Positions 44,101-56,723 of a DNA stretch of 64,000 nucleotides are shown in pieces. The notes under the pieces were generated by a model, which worked only from the letters and a program-made list of their open reading frames with translations, did no database searches and was not told the origin of the DNA. Origin of the DNA: Balanoglossus misakiensis (Eukaryota > Hemichordata). The position numbers were made by a program, and so were the translations under genes. The stretch spans positions 11,346,001 to 11,410,000 of the forward strand of contig CM082593.2 in the NCBI GenBank assembly GCA_040954595.2, written 5' to 3'. Each line of letters begins with the position of its first letter. Within the stretch, counting starts at the first letter, position 1.

Positions 44101-47100
44101 CTCTGCATGGCCTGGTTAATCAATGTTGACGCAAAGGTTGACCCCACCAAACACTCAAAATTAATGGGCACGACACTGGCCACTAGCTCTGCATGGCCTG
44201 GTTAATCAATGTTGACGCAAAGGTTGACCCCACCAAACACTCAAAATTAATGGGCACGACACTGGCCACTAGCTCTGCATGGCCTGGTTAATCAATGTTG
44301 TCGCAAAGGTTGACCCCACCAAACACTCAAAATTAATGGGCACGACACTGGCCGCTAGCTCTGCATGGCCTGGTTAATCAATGTTGACGCAAAGGTTGAC
44401 CCCACCAAACACTCAAAATTAATGGGCACGACACTGGCCACTAGCTCTGCATGGCCTGGTTAATCAATGTTGACGCAAAGGTTGACCCCACCAAACACTC
44501 AAAATTAATGGGCACGACACTGGCCGCTAGCTCTGCATGGCCTGGTTAATCAATGTTGACGCAAAGGTTGACCCCACCAAACACTCAAAATTGATGGGCA
44601 CGACACTGGCCGCTAGCTCTGCATGGCCTGGTTAATCAATGTTGACGCAAAGGTTGACCCCACCAAACACTCAAAATTGATGGGCACGACACTGGCCGCT
44701 AGCTCTGCATGGCCTGGTTAATCAATGTTGACGCAAAGGTTGACCCCACCAAACACTCAAAATTGATGGGCACGACACTGGCCACTAGCTCTGCATGGCC
44801 TGGTTAATCAATGTTGACGCAAAGGTTGACCCCACCAAACACTCAAAATTGATGGGCACGACACTGGCCACTAGCTCTGCATGGCCTGGTTAATCAATGT
44901 TGACGCAAAGGTTGACCCCACCAAACACTCAAAATTGATAGGCATGACACTGGCCACTAGCTCTGCATGGCCTGGTTAATCAATGTTGACGCAAAGGTTG
45001 ACCCCACCAAACACTCAAAATTGATGGGCACGACACTGGCCACTAGCTCTGCATGGCCTGGTTAATCAATGTTGACGCAAAGGTTGACCCCACCAAACAC
45101 TCAAAATTGATGGGCACGACACTGGCCACTAGCTCTGCATGGCCTGGTTAATCAATGTTGACGCAAAGGTTGACCCCACCAAACACTCAAAATTGATGGG
45201 CACGACACTGGCCACTAGCTCTGCATGGCCTGGTTAATCAATGTTGACGCAAAGGTTGACCCCACCAAACACTCAAAATTGATGGGCACGACACTGGCCA
45301 CTAGCTCTGCATGGCCTGGTTAATCAATGTTGACGCAAAGGTTGACCCCACCAAACACTCACAATTGATGGGCACGACACTGGCCACTAGCTCTGCATGG
45401 CCTGGTTAATCAATGTTGACGCAAAGGTTGACCCCACCAAACACTCACAATTGATGGGCACGACACTGGCCACTAGCTCTGCATGGCCTGGTTAATCAAT
45501 GTTGACGCAAAGGTTGACCCCACCAAACACTCAAAATTGATGGGCACGACACTGGCCACTAGCTCTGCATGGCCTGGTCAATCAATGTTGACGCAAAGGT
45601 TGACCCCACCAAACACTCAAAATTGATGGGCACGACACTGGCCACTAGCTCTGCATGGCCTGGTTAATCAATGTTGACGCAAAGGTTGACCCCACCAAAC
45701 ACTCAAAATTGATGGGCACGACACTGGCCACTAGCTCTGCATGGCCTGGTTAATCAATGTTGACGCAAAGAATGACCCCACCAAACACTCAAAATTGATG
45801 GGCACGACACTGGCCACTAGCTCTGCATGGCCTGGTTAATCAATGTTGACGCAAAGGTTGACCCCACCAAACACTCAAAATTGATAGGCACGACACTGGC
45901 CACTAGCTCTGCATGGCCTGGTTAATCAATGTTGACGCAAAGGTTGACCCCACCAAACACTCAAAATTGATGGGCACGACACTGGCCACTAGCTCTGCAT
46001 GGCCTGGTTAATCAATGTTGACGCAAAGGTTGACCCCACCAAACACTCAAAATTGATGGGCACGACACTGGCCACTAGCTCTGCATGGCCTGGTTAATCA
46101 ATGTTGACGCAAAGGTTGACCCCACCAAACACTCAAAATTGATGGGCACGACACTGGCCACTAGCTCTGCATGGCCTGGTTAATCAATGTTGACGCAAAG
46201 GTTGACCCCACCAAACACTCAAAATTGATGGGCACGACACTGGCCACTAGCTCTGCATGGCCTGGTTAATCAATGTTGACGCAAAGGTTGACCCCACCAA
46301 ACACTCAAAATTGATGGGCACGACACTGGCCACTAGCTCTGCATGGCCTGGTTAATCAATGTTGACGCAAAGGTTGACCCCGCCAAACACTCACAATTGA
46401 TGGGCACGACACTGGCCACTAGCTCTGCATGGCCTGGTTAATCAATGTTGACGCAAAGGTTGACCCCGCCAAACACTCAAAATTGATGGGCACGACACTG
46501 GCCACTAGCTCTGCATGGCCTGGTTAATCAATGTTGACGCAAAGGTTGACCCCACCAAACACTCAAAATTGATGGGCACGACACTGGCCACTAGCTCTGC
46601 ATGGCCTGGTTAATCAATGTTGACGCAAAGGTTGACCCCACCAAACACTCAAAATTGATGGGCACGACACTGGCCACTAGCTCTGCATGGCCTGGTTAAT
46701 CAATGTTGACGCAAAGGTTGACCCCACCAAACACTCAAAATTGATGGGCACGACACTGGCCACTAGCTCTGCATGGCCTGGTTAATCAATGTTGACGCAA
46801 AGGTTGACCCCACCAAACACTCACAATTGATGGGCACGACACTGGCCACTAGCTCTGCATGGCCTGGTTAATCAATGTTGACGCAAAGGTTGACCCCGCC
46901 AAACACTCACAATTGATGGGCACGACACTGGCCACTAGCTCTGCATGGCCTGGTTAATCAATGTTGACGCAAAGGTTGACCCCACCAAACACTCAAAATT
47001 GATGGGCACGACACTGGCCACTAGCTCTGCATGGCCTGGTCAATCAATGTTGACGCAAAGGTTGACCCCACCAAACACTCAAAATTGATGGGCACGACAC

Positions 47101-50100
47101 TGGCCACTAGCTCTGCATGGCCTGGTTAATCAATGTTGACGCAAAGGTTGACCCCACCAAACACTCAAAATTGATGGGCACGACACTGGCCACTAGCTCT
47201 GCATGGCCTGGTTAATCAATGTTGACGCAAAGGTTGACCCCACCAAACACTCAAAATTGATGGGCACGACACTGGCCACTAGCTCTGCATGGCCTGGTTA
47301 ATCAATGTTGACGCAAAGGTTGACCTCACCAAACACTCAAAATTGATGGGCACGACACTGGCCACTAGCTCTGCATGGCCTGGCTAATCAATGTTGACGC
47401 AAAGAATGACCCCACCAAACACTCAAAATTGATGGGCACGACACTGGCCACTAGCTCTGCATGGCCTGGCTAATCAATGTTGACGCAAAGGTTGACCCCA
47501 CCAAACACTCAAAATTGATGGGCACGACACTGGCCACTAGCTCTGCATGGCCTGGTTAATCAATGTTGACGCAAAGGTTGACCCCACCAAACACTCAAAA
47601 TTGATGGGCACGACACTGGCCACTAGCTCTGCATGGCCTGGTTAATCAATGTTGACGCAAAGGTTGACCCCACCAAACACTCAAAATTGATGGGCACGAC
47701 ACTGGCCACTAGCTCTGCATGGCCTGGTTAATCAGGGTTGACGCAAAGGTTGACCCCACCAAACACTCAAAATTGATGGGCACGACACTGGCCACTAGCT
47801 CTGCATGGCCTGGCTAATCAAGGTTGACGCAAAGGTTGACCCCACCAAACACTCAAAATTGATGGGCACGACACTGGCCACTAGCTCTGCATGGCCTGGT
47901 TAATCAATGTTGACGCAAAGGTTGACCCCACCAAACACTCAAAATTGATGGGCACGACACTGGCCACTAGCTCTGCATGGCCTGGCTAATCAATGTTGAC
48001 GCAAAGGTTGACCCCACCAAACACTCAAAATTGATGGGCACGACACTGGCCACTAGCTCTGCATGGCCTGGTTAATCAATGTTGACGCAAAGGTTGACCC
48101 CACCAAACACTCAAAATTGATGGGCACGACACTGGCCACTAGCTCTGCATGGCCTGGTTAATCAATGTTGACGCAAAGGTTGACCCCACCAAACACTCAA
48201 AATTGATGGGCACGACACTGGCCACTAGCTCTGCATGGCCTGGTTAATCAATGTTGACGCAAAGGTTGACCCCACCAAACACTCAAAATTGATGGGCACG
48301 ACACTGGCCACTAGCTCTGCATGGCCTGGTTAATCAATGTTGACGCAAAGGTTGACCCCACCAAACACTCAAAATTGATGGGCACGACACTGGCCACTAG
48401 CTCTGCATGGCCTGGTTAATCAATGTTGACGCAAAGGTTGACCCCACCAAACACTCAAAATTGATGGGCACGACACTGGCCACTAGCTCTGCATGGCCTG
48501 GTTAATCAATGTTGACGCAAAGGTTGACCCCACCAAACACTCAAAATTGATGGGCACGACACTGGCCACTAGCTCTGCATGGCATGGTTAATCAATGTTG
48601 ACGCAAAGGTTGACCTCACCAAACACTCAAAATTGATGGGCACGACACTGGCCACTAGCTCTGCATGGCCTGGTTAATCAGGGTTGACGCAAAGGTTGAC
48701 CCCACCAAACACTCAAAATTGATGGGCACGACACTGGCCACTAGCTCTGCATGGCCTGGCTAATCAGGGTTGACGCAAAGGTTGACCCCACCAAACACTC
48801 AAAATTGATGGGCACGACACTGGCCACTAGCTCTGCATGGCCTGGCTAATCAATGTTGACGCAAAGGTTGACCCCACCAAACACTCAAAATTGATGGGCA
48901 CGACACTGGCCACTAGCTCTGCATGGCCTGGCTAATCAATGTTGACGCAAAGGTTGACCCCACCAAACACTCAAAATTGATGGGCACGACACTGGCCACT
49001 AGCTCTGCATGGCCTGGTTAATTAATGTTGACGCAAAGGTTGACCCCTCCAAACACTCAAAATTGATGGGCACGACACTGGCCACTAGCTCTGCATGGCC
49101 TGGCTTATCAAGGTTGACGCAAAGGTTGACCCCACCAAACACTCAAAATTGATGGGCACGACACTGGCCACTAGCTCTGCATGGCCTGGCTAATCAAGGT
49201 TGACGCAAAGGTTGACCCCACAAAAACACTCAAAATTGATGGGCACGACACAGGCCACTAGCTCTGCATGGCCTGGCTAATCAAGGTTGACGCAAAGGTT
49301 GACCTCACCAAACACTCAAAATTGATGGGCACGACACTGGCCACTAGCTCTGCATGGCCTGGTTAATCAGGGTTGACGCAAAGGTTGACCCCACCAAACA
49401 CTCAAAATTGATGGGCACGACACTGGCCACTAGCTCTGCATGGCCTGGCTAATCAGGGTTGACGCAAAGGTTGACCCCACCAAACACTCAAAATTGATGG
49501 GCACGACACTGGCCACTAGCTCTGCATGGCCTGGCTAATCAATGTGACGCAAAGGTTGACCCCACCAAACACTCAAAATTGATGGGCACGACACTGGCCA
49601 CTAGCTCTGCATGGCCTGGCTAATCAATGTTGACGCAAAGGTTGACCCCACCAAACACTCAAAATTGATGGGCACGACACTGGCCACTAGCTCTGCATGG
49701 CCTGGTTAATTAATGTTGACGCAAAGGTTGACCCCTCCAAACACTCAAAATTGATGGGCACGACACTGGCCACTAGCTCTGCATGGCCTGGCTTATCAAG
49801 GTTGACGCAAAGGTTGACCCCACCAAACACTCAAAATTGATGGGCACGACACTGGCCACTAGCTCTGCATGGCCTGGCTAATCAAGGTTGACGCAAAGGT
49901 TGACCCCACAAAAACACTCAAAATTGATGGGCACGACACTGGCCACTAGCTCTGCATGGCCTGGCTAATCAAGGTTGACGCAAAGGTTGACTCCACCAAA
50001 CACTCAAAATTGATGGGCACGACACTGGCCACTAGCTCTGCATGGCCTGGCTAATCAAGACCTGGCTAATCAAGGTTGACGCAAAGGTTGACCCCACCAA

Positions 50101-53100
50101 ACACTCAAAATTGATGGGCACGACACTGGCCACTAGCTCTGGCCTGGCTAATCAAGGTTGACGCAAAGGTTGACCCCACCAAACACTCAAAATTAATGGG
50201 CACGACACTGGCCACTAGCTCTGGGCTGGCTAATCAATGTTGACGCAAAGGTTGACCCCACCAAACACTCAAAATTAATGGGCACGACACTGGCCACTAG
50301 CTCTGCCTGGCCTGGCTAATCAATGTTGACGCAAAGGTTGACCCCACCAAACACTCAAAATTAATGGGCACGACACTGGCCACTAGCTCTGGGCTGGCTA
50401 ATCAATGTTGACGCAAAGGTTGACCCCACCAAACACTCAAAATTAATGGGCACGACACTGGCCACTAGCTCTGGGCTGGCTAATCAATGTTGACGCAAAG
50501 GTTGACCCCACCAAACACTCAAAATTAATGGGCACGACACTGGCCACTAGCTCTGCATGGCCTGGCTAATCAAGGTTGACGCAAAGGTTGACCCCACCAA
50601 ACACTCAAAATTGATGGGCACGACACTGGCCACTAGCTCTGCATGGCCTGGCTAATCAAGGTTGACGCAAAGGTTGACCCCACCAAACACTCAAAATTGA
50701 TGGGCACGACACTGGCCACTAGCTCTGCATGGCCTGGCTAATCAAGGTTGACGCAAAGGTTGACCCCACAAAAACACTCAAAATTGATGGGCACGACACT
50801 GGCCACTAGCTCTGCATGGCCTGGCTAATCAAGGTTGACGCAAAGGTTGACTCCACCAAACACTCAAAATTGATGGGCACGACACTGGCCACTAGCTCTG
50901 CATGGCCTGGCTAATCAAGGCCTGGCTAATCAAGGTTGACGCAAAGGTTGACCCCACCAAACACTCAAAATTGATGGGCACGACACTGGCCACTAGCTCT
51001 GGCCTGGCTAATCAAGGTTGACGCAAAGGTTGACCCCACCAAACACTCAAAATTGATGGGCACGACACTGGCCACTAGCTCTGGCCTGGCTAATCAAGGT
51101 TGACGCAAAGGTTGACCCCACCAAACACTCAAAATTGATGGGCACGACACTGGCCACTAGCTCTGGCCTGGCTAATCAAGGTTGACGCAAGGGTTGACCC
51201 CACCAAACACTCAAAATTAATGGGCGCGACACTGGCCACTAAGCTCTGGCATGGCTAATCAATGTTGACGCAAGGGTTGACCCCACCAAACACTCACAAT
51301 TGATGGGCACGACACTGGCCACTAGCTCTGCATGGCCTGGTTAATCAATGTTGACGCAAGGGTTGACCCCAGCAAACACTCAAAATTGATGGGCACGACA
51401 CTGGCCACTAGCTCTGGCCTGGCTAAACAAGGTTGACGCAAGGGTTGACCCCAGCAAACACTCAAAATTAATACGCGCGACACTGGCCACTAAGCTCTGG
51501 CCTGGCTAATCAATGTTGACGCAAGGGTTGACCCCACCAAACACTCAAAATTGATGGGCACGACACTGGCCACTAGCTCTGGCCTGGCTACTCAAGGTTG
51601 ACGCAAGGGTTGACCCCACCAAACACTCAAAATTAATACACGTGACACTGGCCACTAAGCTCTGGCCTGGCTAATCAATGTTGACGCAAGGGTTGACACC
51701 ACCAAACACTCATAATTGATGGGCACGACACTGGCCACTAGCTCTGGCTGGCTAATCAAGGTTGACGCAAGGGTTGACCCCACCAAACACTCAAAATTGA
51801 TGGGAACGACACTGGCCACTAACCTCTGGCCTGGCTAATCAATGTTGACGCAAAGGTTGACCCCACCAAACACTCAAAATTGATGGGCACGACACTGGCC
51901 ACTAGCTCTGGCCTGGCTAATCAATGTTGACGCAAGGGTTGACCCCACCAAACACTCAAAATTGATGGGCACGACACTGGCCACTAGCTCTGGCCTGGCT
52001 AATCAATGTTGACGCAAGGGTTGACCCCACCAAACACTCAAAATTGATGGGCACGACACTGGCCACTAGCTCTGGCCTGGCTAATCAATGTTGACGCAAG
52101 GGTTGACCCCACCAAACACTCAAAATTGATGGGCACGACACTGGCCACTAGCTCTGGCCTGGCTAATCAATGTTGACGCAAGGGTTGACCCCACCAAACA
52201 CTCAAAATTGATGGGCACGACACTGGCCACTAGCTCTGGGCTGGCTAATCAATGTTGACGCAAAGGTTGACCCCACCAAACACTCAAAATTAATGGGCAC
52301 GACACTGGCCACTAGCTCTGGGCTGGCTAATCAATGTTGACGCAAAGGTTGACCCCACCAAACACTCAAAATTAATGGGCACGACACTGGCCACTAGCTC
52401 TGCATGGCCTGGCTAATCAATGTTGACGCAAATGTTGACCCCACCAAACACTCAAAATTGATGGGCACGACACTGGCCACTAGCTCTGCATGGCCTGGCT
52501 AATCAATGTTGACGCAAATGTTGACCCCACCAAACACTCAAAATTGATGGGCACGACACTGGCCACTAGCTCTGCATGGCCTGGTTAATCAATGTTGACG
52601 CAAAGGTTGACCCCACCAAACACTCAAAATTGATGGGCACGACACTGGCCACTAGCTCTGCATGGCCTGGTTAATCAATGTTGACGCAAAGGTTGACCCC
52701 ACCAAACACTAAAAATTGATGGGCACGACACTGGCCACTAGCTCTGCATGGCCTGGTTAATCAATGTTGACGCAAAGGTTGACTCCACCAAACACTCAAA
52801 ATTGATGGGCACGACACTGGCCACTAGCTCTGCATGGCCTGGTTAATCAATGTTGACGCAGAGGTTGACGCCACCAAACACTCAAAATTAATGGGCACGA
52901 CACTGGCCACTAGCTCTGCATGGCCTGGTTAATCAATGTTGACGCAAAGGTCGACGCCACCAAACACTCAAAATTAATGGGCACGACACTGGCCACTAGC
53001 TCTGCATGGCCTGGTTAATCAATGTTGACGCAAAGGTTGACCCCACCAAACACTCAAAATTAATGGGCACGACACTGGCCACTAGCTCTGCATGGCCTGG

Positions 53101-55690
53101 TTAATCAATGTTGACGCAAAGGTTGACCCCACCAAACACTCGAAATTGATGGGCACGACACTGGCCACTAGCTCTGGCCTGGCTAATCAATGTTGACGCA
53201 AGGGTTGACCCAACCAAACACTCAAAATTGATGGGCACGACACTGGCCACTAGCTCTGGCCTGGCTAATCAATGTTGACGCAAGGGTTGACCCCACCAAA
53301 CACTTAAAATTGATGGGCACGACACTGGCCACTAGCTCTGGCCTGGCTACTCAAGGTTGACGCAAGGGTTGACCCCACCAAACACTCAAAATTAATACAC
53401 GCGACACTGGCCACTAAGCTCTGGCCTGGCTAATCAATGTTGACGCAAGGGTTGACACCACCAAACACTCATAATTGATGGGCACGACACTGGCCACTAG
53501 CTCTGGCTGGCTAATCAAGGTTGACGCAAGGGTTGACCCCACCAAACACTCAAAATTGATGGGAACGACACTGGCCACTAACCTCTGGCCTGGCTAATCA
53601 ATGTTGACGCAAAGGTTGACCCCACCAAACACTCAAAATTGATGGGCACGACACTGGCCACTAGCTCTGGCCTGGCTAATCAATGTTGACGCAAGGGTTG
53701 ACCCCACCAAACACTCAAAATTGATGGGCACGACACTGGCCACTAGCTCTGGCCTGGCTAATCAATGTTGACGCAAGGGTTGACCCCACCAAACACTCAA
53801 AATTGATGGGCACGACACTGGCCACTAGCTCTGGCCTGGCTAATCAATGTTGACGCAAGGGTTGACCCCACCAAACACTCAAAATTGATGGGCACGACAC
53901 TGGCCACTAGCTCTGGCCTGGCTAATCAATGTTGACGCAAGGGTTGACCCCACCAAACACTCAAAATTGATGGGCACGACACTGGCCACTAGCTCTGGGC
54001 TGGCTAATCAATGTTGACGCAAAGGTTGACCCCACCAAACACTCAAAATTAATGGGCACGACACTGGCCACTAGCTCTGGGCTGGCTAATCAATGTTGAC
54101 GCAAAGGTTGACCCCACCAAACACTCAAAATTAATGGGCACGACACTGGCCACTAGCTCTGCATGGCCTGGCTAATCAATGTTGACGCAAATGTTGACCC
54201 CACCAAACACTCAAAATTGATGGGCACGACACTGGCCACTAGCTCTGCATGGCCTGGCTAATCAATGTTGACGCAAATGTTGACCCCACCAAACACTCAA
54301 AATTGATGGGCACGACACTGGCCACTAGCTCTGCATGGCCTGGTTAATCAATGTTGACGCAAAGGTTGACCCCACCAAACACTCAAAATTGATGGGCACG
54401 ACACTGGCCACTAGCTCTGCATGGCCTGGTTAATCAATGTTGACGCAAAGGTTGACTCCACCAAACACTCAAAATTGATGGGCACGACACTGGCCACTAG
54501 CTCTGCATGGCCTGGTTAATCAATGTTGACGCAGAGGTTGACGCCACCAAACACTCAAAATTAATGGGCACGACACTGGCCACTAGCTCTGCATGGCCTG
54601 GTTAATCAATGTTGACGCAAAGGTCGACGCCACCAAACACTCAAAATTAATGGGCACGACACTGGCCACTAGCTCTGCATGGCCTGGTTAATCAATGTTG
54701 ACGCAAAGGTTGACCCCACCAAACACTCAAAATTAATGGGCACGACACTGGCCACTAGCTCTGCATGGCCTGGTTAATCAATGTTGACGCAAAGGTTGAC
54801 CCCACCAAACACTCAAAATTAATGGGCACGACACTGGCCACTAGCTCTGCATGGCCTGGTTAATCAATGTTGACGCAAAGGTTGACCCCACCAAACACTC
54901 AAAATTGATGGGCACGACACTGGCCACTAGCTCTGGCCTGGCTAATCAATGTTGACGCAAGGGTTGACCCAACCAAACACTCAAAATTGATGGGCACGAC
55001 ACTGGCCACTAGCTCTGGCCTGGCTAATCAATGTTGACGCAAGGGTTGACCCCACCAAACACTTAAAATTGATGGGCACGACACTGGCCACTAGCTCTGG
55101 GCTGGCTAATCAATGTTGACGCAAAGGTAGACCCCACCAAACACTCAAAATTAATGGGCACGACACTGGCCACTAGCTCTGGGCTGGCTAATCAATGTTG
55201 ACGCAAAGGTTGACCCCACCAAACACTCAAAATTAATGGGCACGACACTGGCCACTAGCTCTGGGCTGGCTAATCAATGTTGACGCAAAGGTTGACCCCA
55301 CCAAACACTCAAAATTAATGGGCATGACACAGGCCACTAGCTCTGCCTGGCCTGGCTAATCAATGTTGACGCAAAGGTTGACCCCACCAAACACTCAAAA
55401 TTGATGGGCACGACACTGGCCACTAGCTCTGCATGGCCTGGCTAATCAAGGTTGACGCAAAGGTTGACCCCACCAAACACTCAAAATTGATGGGCACGAC
55501 ACTGGCCACTTGCTCTGCATGGCCTGGCAAATCAATGTTGACGCAAATGTTGACCCCACCAAACACTCAAAATTGATGGGCACGACACTGGCCACTAGCT
55601 CTGCATGGCCTGGCTAATCAATGTTGACGCATATGTTGACCCCACCAAACACTCAAAATTGATGGGCACGACACTGGCCACAAGCTCTGC
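44101..55690 (+). repeat. 86-bp satellite array, about 135 copies (11.6 kb)
   Basis: The consensus unit starts CTCTGCATGGCCTGGTTAAT and continues through GTTGACGCAAAGGTTGACCC and CAAACACTCAAAATTGATGG to GGCACGACACTGGCCACTAG. Most units are 86 bp; another type is 82 bp (CTCTGGCCTGG or CTCTGGGCTGG, lacking four bases). 86 is not a multiple of three and every frame meets stops, so it is non-coding. Variants are zoned: TTAATC units dominate 44.1-47.3 kb, CTAATC/AAGG units 47.3-51.2 kb, and 82-bp CGCAAGGG units alternate with 86-bp units in 51.2-55.1 kb. Higher-order duplications are listed in the findings. Confidence 0.97.
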
Positions 55691-56723
55691 ACTACAGCCC
55701 AGTGTGCGCCCTCTTTGTCAGATATTTCCGTCCCTACTTTCATGGCCTCATGAATAATGTATGAGGCGATTTGTTACCGGCAATGGAACGTTCGCAGTTA
55801 CAACAACATGAAAATGCCGGTAAGTATTACAAGACATTAAACGCATTTATAATGTTTACATCACGTTATCATATTCTTTAAGGTCTTAAGCTAGTATTGT
55901 TATCATTCTCTGATTTCTATTCATTTAATTTCACTGAAAATCTGACCTGGTTTCAAATCGCTATCATTGGTAACTATGTAAACAAAGAACATAGCAACCA
56001 CAACCAAGACAGAAAAACGGCCGAAAAAATCAAATCTTAATGCATTATTCAAAATTTCAAAACCATGAGAGTGTTCCTAAGACGTTTGTAACTCAGTGTT
56101 TTGATTTTCTATCCCCAAAAAGGTCATATGTAGAAATTGATCCAAGCAGAAATTCATCGAGTTTGGCGCGTTCTGCCTGCGCGTCGCTCTACCATTGATT
56201 ACAATGGCACAGCTACGCAAATGTCGACTGTCAGGCAAAACATATCGGCAGATTTCTCGAGTTTGAAGCGTGAACCTATAAAACCAAAACGAGCAGATTG
56301 TTCCTTGATATCTATATAACATGTTGATATATCATTTTCGTTCTAAAATGTAAGAGTAAAAATTTTGAACGAGAGAGTTCTTGCGACAGCGCTTTGAACG
56401 CCGCGCGCGTACAGCGTTTAGGCAAAGCAGACGCACACAGAAGGAACTGCGTCCACGCGCAATATACGTAGATTGCAGCTGATTATACTCAATCAATGTT
56501 CCGGTACTTGCAACAGTATGCCAGTACTTCGCAAAATACACAGTCTTTTATATCATCAGGTCTTCTGTAGCGTCATTAAATACTGTCTGTTTGGAACTGT
56601 TTGACTGAAACAGCTTTCTAGATGACCTTTTATGTTTTCTACAACTTTTCACATTTATTCACATTTAGGAAATGCTCCATTGTGTAACTCCATCCCAGCT
56701 GTGCTCTGGATATAACTCAAATC
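55691..56723 (+). promoter_or_regulatory. Promoter and predicted 5' UTR exon of the downstream gene
   Basis: Unique sequence begins right after the satellite. A small exon is predicted to end at 55819 (GCCG before GTAAGT, 55820-55825) and to join an acceptor ATTCACATTTAG at 56668; the 849-bp intron has a normal branch/acceptor look. The joined leader has an upstream ORF from ATG 55783 (MERSQLQQHENAG...) that stops before the main ATG 56724. CpG-containing sequence (CGCCGCGCGCG near 56399) lies within the intron. Splicing is inferred from motifs only. Confidence 0.45.

Noticed and set aside
44101-55690. CRISPR-like array (regular repeats)
   Set aside because: There are no unique spacers; whole 86-bp units are repeated head to tail. 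It is a satellite in eukaryotic DNA.
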